This document shows, one piece after another, positions 8,529 to 15,807 of a stretch of DNA of 24,466 bases. Every line of letters begins with the position of its first letter. Positions within the stretch are counted from its first letter, which is position 1. The DNA is from Bacteriovoracaceae bacterium UBA1511 (GTDB lineage Bacteria; Bdellovibrionota; Bacteriovoracia; Bacteriovoracales; Bacteriovoracaceae). The translations under genes were made by a program, and so were the position numbers. The DNA lies in NCBI GenBank assembly GCA_002323535.1, contig DCQT01000047.1, positions 4,793-29,258 on the forward strand, written 5' to 3'. The notes beneath the pieces were generated by a model. That model did no database searches. It was not told the origin of the DNA and saw only the letters and a list, made by a program, of their open reading frames with translations.

Positions 8529-9257
8529 TTATTTCTCTTTTATATGCGTATTATTTATCTTTTTTAAGATATGCAGCTCAGCCTCAATTGGTTTAAAGTT
8601 CATTTTTCGGTACTCATTCGTCCTTAAAAGCATTTCTTGAACATAAGATATTTGATTATAGCTCATTTGAGGAAGGTTTTCTAAGTTCAGTTGATTGTTG
8701 AGAAAAGTTAATATTTCTTCATTTGAGAGTGATTTTATTTTTTGTGACATATCCAGAATTGATTCACAACTTTCGGTGAGTAAGTTTTTTTCTGGTTTTA
8801 TGGTTCTATTGCTTTTTTTTAAGTATACGAGGCGGCTTTTTATAGTCTTAGGTATATTAGTTCTCCTAGAGGCTATCAAGTACAATTGAGTGTTTTTAGG
8901 AGGTTCCTCTAAGGTTTTTAAAAGGCGATGATATTCATTTGAATTTTCTAAAATAAAGTTGAGGTCAATTATTCCAACATTAAATAATGGATATCGGGCT
9001 TTTGACTCGAGTGAAATTTGGAAGTTTTTTATTTTTTCCTTTATTTTCAATTTATCCGAATCTGAGTGAAGAATTTTAATATGCGATTGGATTTCGACTT
9101 GACTAAAACCTTTGTTTTTAAAGTAATCCTGAATGGTATTAACGAGTTCTGAAATTTTAATTGAGGCGCTCGTACCCTCTTCCTCTTCCAAGATAAAGCT
9201 TCGTCCTAATGATAGGCCTAATACAGGTGTGATTATATTTTTTAATTTCGTTCCCAT
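8529..9257 (-). CDS. holB: DNA polymerase III delta-prime subunit-like protein, degenerate HolB
   Basis: Delta-prime is the stator of the clamp loader. The recognisable part is residues 110-150: R-L-L-K-T-L-E-E-P-P, then Y-L-I-A-S-x(6)-P-K-T-I-K-S-R, matching the HolB sensor 1 and S-R-C-like region. The position between tmk and ricT supports the call. The 242 residues are short against about 330: the N-terminal AAA+ stretch with a Walker A-like segment and the four-Cys zinc module is missing. Many delta-prime proteins do not hydrolyse ATP, so the loss need not be inactivating. The ATG at 9257 has AAGGAG only two bases upstream, an unusually short spacing. It lies seven bases after the tmk stop. 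It could be an active but minimal stator; no frameshift remnant was noticed upstream because tmk fills that space. Confidence 0.72.
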   Translation of the reverse strand: MGTKLKNIITPVLGLSLGRSFILEEEEGTSASIKISELVNTIQDYFKNKGFSQVEIQSHIKILHSDSDKLKIKEKIKNFQISLESKARYPLFNVGIIDLNFILENSNEYHRLLKTLEEPPKNTQLYLIASRRTNIPKTIKSRLVYLKKSNRTIKPEKNLLTESCESILDMSQKIKSLSNEEILTFLNNQLNLENLPQMSYNQISYVQEMLLRTNEYRKMNFKPIEAELHILKKINNTHIKEK

Positions 9258-9264
9258 AAACTCC

Positions 9265-9921
9265 TTATCTTTTCAAATTTTCAAAATCTTGAACTATTAT
9301 TTTATGAATTTCACTCTTATCAAGCTCGCCATTTATCTTTTTGAATTTATTTGGAATTAGGTTTTCAGAGGCGTTGTAACCATCAACTAGTTTTTCAAAG
9401 AATTTTAACTTCTCTTTTTCAAAGTAGTCCTTTTTTTGATTTCTGTTTTCCTGTCTTTTTGTTGATGTCTCAACGGTGATATCTAGGTAAAAAGTAATAT
9501 TTGGGATTACATTTAAAGGGTAGGTGTTATGAATATTAATTATTTTTTCGGTGCCTAAACTTCTTGCAAAGCCTTGGTATGCCAATGAACTATGTATATA
9601 TCTGTCTAAAATGCAGATATTTCTTTTACTTTTACTTATGAAAGGTAATGCTAACTCCTCTAATAGTTGTGCTCTAGAACTCGCAAATAGGAAGGCTTCT
9701 GCTGAGGGAGAGAGTTTCTCCGTTGACTCCAGAATAGCTTGCCTAAGTTTTTCACCAAACTTTGTGCCACCAGGCTCTCTCAAGCATAAGACATTATAAT
9801 GATTTTTATCCAGATAGTTTTTTAATAATTCGATTTGCGTTGACTTTCCGCAGCCATCAATTCCTTCAAAGGAAATAAGATTATTGTTTTCTGGTTGTTT
9901 AAAGCTATTTATAAATTCCAT
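9265..9921 (-). CDS. tmk: Thymidylate kinase
   Basis: Tmk phosphorylates dTMP to dTDP with ATP in the cytoplasm. The 218-residue protein has Walker A as G20-I-D-G-C-G-K-S-T28. The R-E-P-G-G-T motif near residue 49 and the D-R-Y-I-H-S-S-L-A-Y-Q-G segment near residues 106-117 are both diagnostic. Length is normal, with about 14 extra residues before the first strand. It follows the unknown membrane protein gene by 48 bases and precedes holB by seven. No clear Shine-Dalgarno is found before ATG 9921. It is probably cotranscribed with holB and ricT, an order shared with other bacteria. Confidence 0.96.
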   Translation of the reverse strand: MEFINSFKQPENNNLISFEGIDGCGKSTQIELLKNYLDKNHYNVLCLREPGGTKFGEKLRQAILESTEKLSPSAEAFLFASSRAQLLEELALPFISKSKRNICILDRYIHSSLAYQGFARSLGTEKIINIHNTYPLNVIPNITFYLDITVETSTKRQENRNQKKDYFEKEKLKFFEKLVDGYNASENLIPNKFKKINGELDKSEIHKIIVQDFENLKR

Positions 9922-9969
9922 AACATATTGGAATCTATCAATTGATTAGTTTTATGGCCACTTATAATA

Positions 9970-10938
9970 CTAATATGATTCTATTGGTCGGCTCTCGTTT
10001 TTATCATAACTATCATTTGCGTAATCATCATTGGTATAGTCATCTTTTTCCATATTACGCTTTTCGTCATAGCTGGCTTCATTTTGATCATCGTAATAAT
10101 TATCGTTTGTTTCGCCAAATGTATCGGCATATTCATTGTTTTTTTGGTTTATTTCCTCTTCGCTTTCAGGTGTGAGGCTTTCACCATAGGACTCAGTTTG
10201 TTCTAGTTCTTGGTAGTTTTCCTCCATATCTGAGTTTCGTGGGTTATTTTTATCGACCGTGTTTTTTGATTTTACTTGGTTAGAAGAGGGGACACGCTTC
10301 TTTGGCGTTGGTAATTTTGAGGCTTGGACTTTAAATCTCGATCTTTGTGATCGATTCTTTTTTGGTGCTGAGGGTCTCAGAGCATTTTTTTTACTTGCTG
10401 AGCCAGTCTTCCCTTTTTTTGAATTTTTGGTAATTTTTGTGACTGGCGACTTTAAGGCATTTTTACCTACGATTTCCTTCTTATTAAAAGATATGAAGTA
10501 ACCAATGATTAGAATTACGATAAACGCGGATGCAGTTAAGTATTTTATAATGGAACTATCAGTATCCTTATTAACAATTGGTATTTCTTGCTTTTTGTCT
10601 TGTCCAGTTATTTTAACAAGGCCATCAAGAACATTATCTGATTTCTGTAAACTCATTGGAGTTTTACTTTCCTTAAATATCCTTTTTTGCTTTACAGGGG
10701 GAAGTTTATTCGATTTTTTTTCAAGGGTTTTTGTTATTTCTGCTAAATTTAATTCTTCATTATTAGAAGCTTTGATGATTACTTCTTGATAAAATATTTC
10801 TAAAACTTCAACTAAAACCTTGAAATTTATTATTGCACGCTTGCTTTCAAAGTTAATGGCCACCTTTTTTTCATACTGAAGATCTTGTCTTTCCTGTGTT
10901 TTTATTAGTTGGTTGAATATTTGCTCTAATTCTTTCAT
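9970..10938 (-). CDS. Single-pass membrane protein of unknown function with split-charge C-terminal tail
   Basis: I do not recognise a family. The 322-residue protein has four visible parts. Residues 1-128 are soluble, helical-looking and charged. Residues 130-150 form one hydrophobic membrane segment (I-I-K-Y-L-T-A-S-A-F-I-V-I-L-I-I-G-Y). Residues 153-228 are rich in Lys, Arg, Ser and Pro with no acidic stretch. Residues 237-322 are acidic and rich in Asn and Tyr, with ten tyrosines and D-D-Y-type steps (D-D-Y-T-N-D-D-Y-A-N-D-S-Y). By the positive-inside rule the basic part would favour a cytoplasmic C terminus, but this is weak. It is the first gene of the operon with tmk, holB and ricT. 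GAGAG lies before the ATG. Cell-envelope anchoring or nucleic-acid contact by the basic region are only guesses. Confidence 0.7.
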   Translation of the reverse strand: MKELEQIFNQLIKTQERQDLQYEKKVAINFESKRAIINFKVLVEVLEIFYQEVIIKASNNEELNLAEITKTLEKKSNKLPPVKQKRIFKESKTPMSLQKSDNVLDGLVKITGQDKKQEIPIVNKDTDSSIIKYLTASAFIVILIIGYFISFNKKEIVGKNALKSPVTKITKNSKKGKTGSASKKNALRPSAPKKNRSQRSRFKVQASKLPTPKKRVPSSNQVKSKNTVDKNNPRNSDMEENYQELEQTESYGESLTPESEEEINQKNNEYADTFGETNDNYYDDQNEASYDEKRNMEKDDYTNDDYANDSYDKNESRPIESY

Positions 10939-11022
10939 ATTTCTCTCGGCCTTTGAGAAATAATCGGTCTATGGCATTTTATTTGTTACTTTTGAGTGAA
11001 CGGTGGGAAAAAACGTCCAAAA

Positions 11023-11052
11023 AAAAAGGCTCTTGGAAACAAGAGCCTTTTT
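11023..11052 (-). terminator. Intrinsic terminator of the beta-barrel gene
   Basis: A perfect 13-base inverted repeat flanks a four-base loop (GAAA on the plus strand), with GGCTCTTG/CAAGAGCC as core. On the minus strand the core stem is followed by nine T residues (plus-strand A 11019-11027), so it ends the gene to its right. On the plus strand the T run is five bases, so it may work weakly in both directions. Confidence 0.9.
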
Positions 11053-11075
11053 GTGGTTTATTAATCTAAATGTCC

Positions 11076-11906
11076 TTAGAAAGCTCTATAATTCAGACCA
11101 AACTCATACGTAAGGTTTTCGTAGAAATCATCTTGGTACTTTAAGTTATCTTTACCCGATAATGGCGTAGAGTATACCGTAAAGTTATATCCGAGTTTTT
11201 CCGTTGCACTTCCTGACAAATCAACATTGAAAGTCATAGAGGCACTTTCATCCAAGTCTATTGAATTGTTTGCCTTAAATACCTCTTGGAAAAATGTAAG
11301 TGAAAGGTTTTTCGGCAGTGATAGTGATTGAGATAAAATTCCAAGAAAGTAGTTTCTTGTTGTTGTTTTAACTTTGGAATCTCTTATATCATTAAGGGCC
11401 AAAAACATTGTCGCGCCTAATGAAAACTTGTCGTTTACTTTTCTTGAAAATGAGGTTGATAGCCTGTTGTGTCCGTATGCGTTTCCGTCTACTCTCGCAC
11501 TTGGGTCAGTAATGTATCTTTTTTCAAATGCTGCACTCATATTTAAACCATGCTCTTCTTGGTTAAGAATACCCGATCTAGTGTATTTCAAGATAGTTTT
11601 AGCATGCGTAAAGTTCGTATCAACATCTTTTTGAAACGTTCCTGTTACTTGATTTTGCCATCTAAGCGAATCTTTGTCAGATATAGTGTAGTAAAGGTTA
11701 ACAATATTTAACTGACTAACACCATCAATATTATCGGTAGTGCCTATTGTGCTGTTGTAAGATGAAGCTGCTAAACCAAACCGATCTTTGTTGATTAATT
11801 CGCTTAAGGATTTTGGTGCATTTAATGTTTGTGTGTTTGCAAGGGCACTAATGCTTGTAATGACCAAAACCAAACTTGCGAAGCTTTTAAGTTTATTTGT
11901 ATTCAT
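11076..11906 (-). CDS. Secreted outer-membrane beta-barrel protein of unknown function
   Basis: The protein begins with a signal peptide (M-N-T-N-K-L-K, hydrophobic core, cleavage likely after S-A-L-A near residue 22). Alternating hydrophobic and polar residues with many aromatic strand ends fill the rest, and it ends R-A-F, the terminal Phe typical of Bam-inserted barrels. No family name can be given. ATG 11906 is preferred over the in-frame ATG at 11924: the latter's codons contain the AGGAGA ribosome binding site that serves 11906, and only the shorter form puts a normal signal peptide at the N terminus. A candidate promoter and strong terminator bracket the gene, so it is probably transcribed alone. 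It is divergent from the Kdo-transferase-like gene. Confidence 0.78.
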   Translation of the reverse strand: MNTNKLKSFASLVLVITSISALANTQTLNAPKSLSELINKDRFGLAASSYNSTIGTTDNIDGVSQLNIVNLYYTISDKDSLRWQNQVTGTFQKDVDTNFTHAKTILKYTRSGILNQEEHGLNMSAAFEKRYITDPSARVDGNAYGHNRLSTSFSRKVNDKFSLGATMFLALNDIRDSKVKTTTRNYFLGILSQSLSLPKNLSLTFFQEVFKANNSIDLDESASMTFNVDLSGSATEKLGYNFTVYSTPLSGKDNLKYQDDFYENLTYEFGLNYRAF

Positions 11907-11913
11907 TATAGGT

Positions 11914-11919
11914 TCTCCT
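11914..11919 (-). promoter_or_regulatory. Ribosome binding site deciding the start at 11906
   Basis: Minus-strand AGGAGA lies seven bases before ATG 11906. A longer in-frame reading from 11924 would translate through this site, so it is rejected. Confidence 0.8.
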
Positions 11920-11936
11920 CTCATTTCAATTGAGTT

Positions 11937-11964
11937 AAAATACGTTAATTATTTTTTTTATCAA
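11937..11964 (-). promoter_or_regulatory. Candidate sigma-70 promoter of the beta-barrel gene
   Basis: On the minus strand TTGATA (plus 11959-11964) and TATTTT (plus 11937-11942) are separated by 16 bases. The predicted start near 11930 gives a leader of about 24 bases with the AGGAGA site. Surrounding DNA is very AT-rich, so chance matches are possible. Confidence 0.4.
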
Positions 11965-12020
11965 GTAATAATGTAAAATTAGCAGTGAAACGGTCGGTTT
12001 TATAAAGTAAAGGTGTCATT

Positions 12021-13295
12021 TTGTCCTCAAAAGATTGGAAAATTAGGGTAATTTTTAAATATGTCTTCGCCTTTTACTTTATATTTGTTCGTTGGCCGAT
12101 CGTAATCTTACTAAGAATTATTGCTCCTTTTAATAGCAGTATTGGTAAAAGGGTCTCCTTCGAGAGAGATTATTTTAAATCAAATTTCGTATCGAATAAG
12201 CCATATTACGTCTGTTTTCACATATCTAGCCAAGGAGAATTGGAGCAAATTTACCCTTTGATTGAATTTGCGTTAGAGGAACCTAAAAATAATATTGAAA
12301 TTTGTTTCACATCAGAATCGGTTCTTAGTAATCTTAGGATTTTAAAAAGTAAGGATCCTAGTAGGATAAGTATTTTTACTCTTAACCTCTTAAGTCTGAG
12401 CCCATTTCACTTTATAAGTCTGCAAAAAAGAATAAAATCTTCAAGGATTATATTGTGTCGGTATGACTTTTTTCCTGAATTATTATTCTTAAAGTTTTCT
12501 AGGACTTTAGGTTTAGTCAATTCACGGGTCAAAAATAAGGGGAGAATATACAGGTATATTCTAAGATGGTTTGATTTCATTGTGGCCGCGACAAAATTTG
12601 ATGAAGAGGTTTTAAGAATTGATGGAGCTAATTTGATTGGAGTTGGTGACTTTAGGGGTTCAAGAGTCGCCTCTAGGCAACTAAAAGCAATCAAATCTCC
12701 GAAGTATAAAAGTTTTAAAATAATTTGTGAAAACTGGAAAGGTCGAGTTCTGGGGGTTGGTAGTTCTTGGAAAAGTGATTTAGATAATATTTTCAATATT
12801 GGTGATTTTTCTAAAGGTAATCTCTATTTCTTTTTTCCTCATAAAGTTGACTTAGATTCAATAAATGGACATTTGAATTTCATTAAATCCAAGGTTGCTG
12901 TCATTGATAATATGGAGACATTTGATTTCAATAGATCAATTCTTGATGGATGTACAACATTTATTGTTAAGGAAATGGGGGTATTATGCGACCTCTATCC
13001 TTATTTTGATGTGGTTTATGTTGGGGGAGGTTTTGAAAAAAGTATACACTCAGTGCTTGAGCCATTCGTGTCTGGTGCTTTGGTGACTTGTGGCCCAAAA
13101 GTTCATAGGTCTTCAGAGTACGAATATATCAAAGGGTTCATGCCTGATAGAATAAAGGTTATAAACTCACCAGATGACTTCAATTCAATTTTAGAAAATG
13201 TAAAAATTGAGGTTTATAGAGGTTCTAGAAGAGGTGAGTTTATAAAAAGTTTTAGTATGAAAATGAATCCACTGATAAAAAAGGTATTTCTCTAA
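12021..13295 (+). CDS. Kdo-transferase-like glycosyltransferase (WaaA/KdtA family, divergent)
   Basis: WaaA adds Kdo to lipid A precursors at the inner membrane. This 424-residue protein begins with a hydrophobic anchor (about 10-35). It then has H-I-S-S-Q-G-E73-L-E, which corresponds to the catalytic S-V-G-E of the family, and P-L-I-E. The second domain has V-L-G-V-G-S-S-W, F-P-H and Y-V-G-G-G-F followed by V-L-E-P-F-x-S-G-A-L-V-T-C-G-P, matching the Kdo transferase G-G-x(n)-L-E-P-x-x-x-G-x-P-V-x-x-G-P. The usual E-x-E-L-W-P box is replaced by C-R-Y-D-F-F-P-E-L. Start is TTG 12021 with AAGGTG six bases upstream. The next gene starts one base after its stop. Family is fairly clear; whether it is the true Kdo transferase is not. 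Confidence 0.75.
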   Translation: MSSKDWKIRVIFKYVFAFYFIFVRWPIVILLRIIAPFNSSIGKRVSFERDYFKSNFVSNKPYYVCFHISSQGELEQIYPLIEFALEEPKNNIEICFTSESVLSNLRILKSKDPSRISIFTLNLLSLSPFHFISLQKRIKSSRIILCRYDFFPELLFLKFSRTLGLVNSRVKNKGRIYRYILRWFDFIVAATKFDEEVLRIDGANLIGVGDFRGSRVASRQLKAIKSPKYKSFKIICENWKGRVLGVGSSWKSDLDNIFNIGDFSKGNLYFFFPHKVDLDSINGHLNFIKSKVAVIDNMETFDFNRSILDGCTTFIVKEMGVLCDLYPYFDVVYVGGGFEKSIHSVLEPFVSGALVTCGPKVHRSSEYEYIKGFMPDRIKVINSPDDFNSILENVKIEVYRGSRRGEFIKSFSMKMNPLIKKVFL

Positions 13296-13296
13296 T

Positions 13297-14346
13297 ATGG
13301 AAAAAATTATTTATATAGGTGATCAAGCACCATGTATTTTTCACCTTTTAAAAAATCTCAAAGTTAATAATAAATCTAAATATATGCTCCTTAGTGTTCC
13401 AGGAAGAAGAACTGAGCATATTAATTTAATGATTTGGTCGAGCATTGAGATTGAGTTTTTAAAAGAAATTTTTTCGAGTAAATTTCCTAGATCTTTTAAA
13501 CCTAGTCCTTTTTGTTTAGAAATTAATTCAGCTTTGGGAAAATTTATTTTTGGAGGATGTGGCAAGTCTAATCTAATCGAATTGTTAAGAAAGATTAAAT
13601 TAGGGTGCAAAGACTATGAAGATCTATTGGATTCATACGACTCTTTTTTTGAGGCTTATTCAAAATTATCCAACGAAATAATAAGATATGGAAAATACAA
13701 TACTTATTCTTACCAAACTTTTTTAGAATCTCTGCCGAAGGTCTATCAAAATTTTTTTAAAGAATTGTATCATAATGACCAATGCAGGTCCCTTCTAGTT
13801 GACTTAAGTAGTTTTACTGGTTGTGGTGTTAATTTTTTTCTTAATGAACCATTAACGACCCTTTCTTTATCAAAAATATTAAGTGGAGTTCATTTCTTTG
13901 ATATTAGAAAGTTTTGTCAGGTAAGCTTTAGTGAAAGATTCGTTTTTAGACACATTGATTTTCTAGATATCTCTAACTTGGGCAGTGGAAAGGTTAATTT
14001 GAAGTTTGGAGGATATGAAGGCTCAGAAATCGTATCTCAAAGCAATATATTTGTGTCTGAGCTATTTAAGGAGGACTACTTAAAAAATGCCTCCCTCTTA
14101 AAACTCGATAAACATAACAATATTGATCTCAATTTTGGATCTTTTAGAATTCACTGCGATACAGAAATGTTGCCTGTGTTGGTAAAAAATGAACGTGTCG
14201 CAAAAGGTCGAGGGGTTATTCATGGTTTTGAAGACCTTAATATGAGAATTTGCCCATTAACCTTAGATACAGTTTCACAAAGTGTTAATTACATAGAGCA
14301 TAACCATTTTGGACTTTCTCCCTATTTAACGTATCTTTTTTCCTAA
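13297..14346 (+). CDS. Unknown protein, possible degenerate relative of the FAD-fold protein at 21167-22168
   Basis: No family is recognised directly. The 349-residue protein starts K-I-I-Y-I-G-D9 with a strand-loop look, then I46-W47, S-N-I-F-V (249-253), L-P-V-L-V (292-296) and G-R-G-V-I (304-308). The protein at 21167 shows the same landmarks in order: I-I-G-D11, I49-W50, S-N-L-F-V, L-P-F-V-L and G-R-G-I-I, with similar spacing in the C-terminal part. It also has about 60 extra residues in the middle and lacks the other's last 45. The nucleotide-binding glycines are reduced to one, so it may not bind FAD. It sits one base after the Kdo-transferase-like gene, so an envelope-linked role is a guess. 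A promoter for the pilin starts right after its stop. Confidence 0.65.
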   Translation: MEKIIYIGDQAPCIFHLLKNLKVNNKSKYMLLSVPGRRTEHINLMIWSSIEIEFLKEIFSSKFPRSFKPSPFCLEINSALGKFIFGGCGKSNLIELLRKIKLGCKDYEDLLDSYDSFFEAYSKLSNEIIRYGKYNTYSYQTFLESLPKVYQNFFKELYHNDQCRSLLVDLSSFTGCGVNFFLNEPLTTLSLSKILSGVHFFDIRKFCQVSFSERFVFRHIDFLDISNLGSGKVNLKFGGYEGSEIVSQSNIFVSELFKEDYLKNASLLKLDKHNNIDLNFGSFRIHCDTEMLPVLVKNERVAKGRGVIHGFEDLNMRICPLTLDTVSQSVNYIEHNHFGLSPYLTYLFS

Positions 14347-14348
14347 GT

Positions 14349-14376
14349 TTGAACAAAATATGAGTTGAGCTATATT
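14349..14376 (+). promoter_or_regulatory. Candidate sigma-70 promoter of the pilin gene
   Basis: TTGAAC at 14349-14354 and TATATT at 14371-14376 are separated by 16 bases. Predicted transcription start falls at about 14382-14385, on or just before the ATG at 14385, so the message may be nearly leaderless. AAAAGG immediately before the ATG is too close for normal Shine-Dalgarno use. Confidence 0.5.
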
Positions 14377-14384
14377 TAAAAGGT

Positions 14385-14606
14385 ATGAAAAAAAATTCAG
14401 GTCAAACAACAGTTGAGTATATTTTATTTGTCGTTGTTATTTCCGTTGTTGTTATTAACCTAAGTAAAAAAGTTAAAGAGCATCTTCTTGGTGAGGATGG
14501 AACTTGTAACAATCCTGAAAGTAAATCATTTGTTTGCGAAGCTTTTAACCTAGGCCTTTTTGATAGAGCTGGTGGTTACCGGTTTTTCACATTACGTAAT
14601 AAGTAA
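14385..14606 (+). CDS. Flp/type IVb-like small pilin or pseudopilin
   Basis: This 73-residue protein has a prepilin-peptidase pattern: short basic leader M-K-K-N-S-G6, cleavage before Q7, then T-T-V-E11-Y12. Glu at mature position 5 followed by Tyr is the class Flp signature. A hydrophobic stretch at 12-26 (I-L-F-V-V-V-I-S-V-V-V-I) forms the assembly helix. Two cysteines, C41 and C51, may form a small disulfide loop like the D-loop of type IV pilins. Flp pilins are built by Tad secretion machinery; no tad/cpa genes are in the window, so this is an orphan copy here. It is not certain whether it is a major pilin, minor pilin or a pseudopilin. Confidence 0.75.
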   Translation: MKKNSGQTTVEYILFVVVISVVVINLSKKVKEHLLGEDGTCNNPESKSFVCEAFNLGLFDRAGGYRFFTLRNK

Positions 14607-14654
14607 TTGTTTTTACAAGGATAAGGTGTTCCCATAATGAAAATGTTACACATT

Positions 14655-14685
14655 TTGATAGTGGTGCCTAGATTTGTGCTATAAG
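14655..14685 (+). promoter_or_regulatory. Candidate extended -10 promoter of the coiled-coil/beta-barrel gene
   Basis: TGCTATAAG (14677-14685) fits an extended -10 element (TG-n-TATAAG). TTGATA at 14655-14660 is a possible -35 box but spaced 19 bases, longer than optimal; the TG motif may compensate. It lies in the 145-base gap between the pilin and the next gene, which otherwise holds no recognised element, and leaves a leader of about 60 bases. Confidence 0.42.
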
Positions 14686-14751
14686 TCATTTGTTTATTAA
14701 TCATAACTAGCAGGTCTGTTTTGAAAACTATTTTATGACCGCAGGAGTTAA

Positions 14752-15729
14752 ATGATGAAAAAAATTAATGAGTTTGTTGCACTGTCGTTAATAGCATCAG
14801 CAATTACGAACCTTGGTTATGCCCAGGACTTTCCAGATGAGGAATTTTCGAGTGATGTTCCTATAGATATCGAAGGTTCATTTGAAAGAAAGACTGAAGC
14901 TGATAGAGTTGAAAAACTTAGAAAAAAACTTGAGAAGCAAAACGAAGATTTCGTTCAAAAAAAGATAGAAGACCTCAGATACGAAAACGAGCAAAAAATG
15001 GCAGACACTTTAAGTGATGCTTTTAGTGGTGGAATAAAAGAGTCGAATCCTGTTGCTGTATCTGAGTCTGTTGCACCAGAAAAACCATCAAAAAGTAAAA
15101 AGTTTGGTAGTGAAGAGTTTTTAATCACTCCTTCTTATGTAATGAGTAACTACACGGGTGATGGATACAATATTGAATCTGACTTGGGTTTTGAAGTAAA
15201 TATCGAAGGCAAAGTATACAAAAATATAACGATTGGCGTAAGTGTTGGTTATGATAATGTCTCAGCGATGGACCTTGGAAGTCTTAACAACTTTGGATAT
15301 GGTTACGGAAACTTTGGAGGACTGTTTAGAACTCTGGATATAAGTATGTTGAAAGCCGGACTTAATACAAAGGCTTATTTTGGTAAGGGTAGATTTCAAC
15401 CTTTTATTGGTGCTGGCATTTCGATGACCAGAGCAAACTTAAGTTTTGACCGACAGAATTTTTATGACACCATGTACTTTGGCATGATTGAAGGTGCATC
15501 TGAAGTAGATACGACATTTTTTAGTGGTTCACTTTCAGCAGGTGCGATGGTTAACTTTACTGAGTTAGTAGGGTTAAGTTTACAAGGTGGATTTTCAAAA
15601 GGTTTTACGTCAAATACTAATCAAGTGATTTCGCTTACTAATGATCAGTATAATCTAAGAAACTTTTCTGGTGTTTTAGGAGAGGGATCAATTATTGATT
15701 TTAAAGCTGGCTTAGTAATAAAGTTTTAA
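14752..15729 (+). CDS. Secreted protein with coiled coil and outer-membrane beta barrel
   Basis: The 325-residue protein has a signal peptide (M-M-K-K-I-N, hydrophobic core, cleavage probably after G-Y-A at 22-24). Residues 25-45 are acidic. Residues 46-90 are charged with heptad-like spacing (E-K-L-R-K-K-L-E-K-Q), probably a short coiled coil. A low-complexity Ser/Glu/Pro/Lys linker runs to about 117. The barrel occupies about 121-325, with alternating strands, Gly/Tyr-rich turns (G-Y-G-Y-G-N-F-G-G) and terminal K-F. It resembles the small porin-like 8-stranded OmpA/Opa-type barrels but no named family can be given. AGGAG at 14743-14747 supports ATG 14752; ATG 14755 is equally possible. The coiled coil may reach into the periplasm to another protein. 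A terminator follows at 15768. Confidence 0.78.
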   Translation: MMKKINEFVALSLIASAITNLGYAQDFPDEEFSSDVPIDIEGSFERKTEADRVEKLRKKLEKQNEDFVQKKIEDLRYENEQKMADTLSDAFSGGIKESNPVAVSESVAPEKPSKSKKFGSEEFLITPSYVMSNYTGDGYNIESDLGFEVNIEGKVYKNITIGVSVGYDNVSAMDLGSLNNFGYGYGNFGGLFRTLDISMLKAGLNTKAYFGKGRFQPFIGAGISMTRANLSFDRQNFYDTMYFGMIEGASEVDTTFFSGSLSAGAMVNFTELVGLSLQGGFSKGFTSNTNQVISLTNDQYNLRNFSGVLGEGSIIDFKAGLVIKF

Positions 15730-15767
15730 CAAAAGTTTGTAACTTATTAAAAAATTATATTGAGGAG

Positions 15768-15793
15768 AGCCCTGGCAATTGTCAGGGCTTTTT
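15768..15793 (+). terminator. Terminator hairpin just upstream of the Cys-repeat gene
   Basis: AGCCCTG (15768-15774) pairs with CAGGGCT (15783-15789) around GCAATTGT, itself nearly self-complementary, and runs into TTTTT (15789-15793). It is a plausible terminator for the beta-barrel gene. The ribosome binding site of the next gene begins four bases after it, so it is also in that gene's likely 5' leader. Confidence 0.82.
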
Positions 15794-15796
15794 ACA

Positions 15797-15802
15797 GGGG
15801 AG
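15797..15802 (+). promoter_or_regulatory. Ribosome binding site of the Cys-repeat gene
   Basis: GGGGAG is five bases before ATG 15808 and fixes that start. A longer reading from TTG 15760 would translate through the hairpin and this site and give no sensible signal peptide at the N terminus. Confidence 0.8.
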
Positions 15803-15807
15803 TAAAA

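Noticed and set aside
9942..10175. His/Tyr-rich plus-strand reading frame of 77 codons
   Set aside because: It is opposite the acidic Asn/Tyr-rich tail of the minus-strand gene; biased codons there create an open antisense frame. No ribosome site.
11907..11924. ATG 11924 as start of the beta-barrel gene
   Set aside because: Its first codons are the AGGAGA site for ATG 11906, and the signal peptide fits the shorter form.
13540..13570. P-loop-like F-G-G-C-G-K-S in the unknown protein
   Set aside because: The Walker A pattern needs a Gly five residues before the G-K; here it is Ile, and there is no matching Walker B.
15760..15807. Longer N terminus for the Cys-repeat protein from TTG 15760
   Set aside because: It would be encoded by the terminator hairpin and the ribosome binding site, and would put 16 residues before a normal signal peptide.
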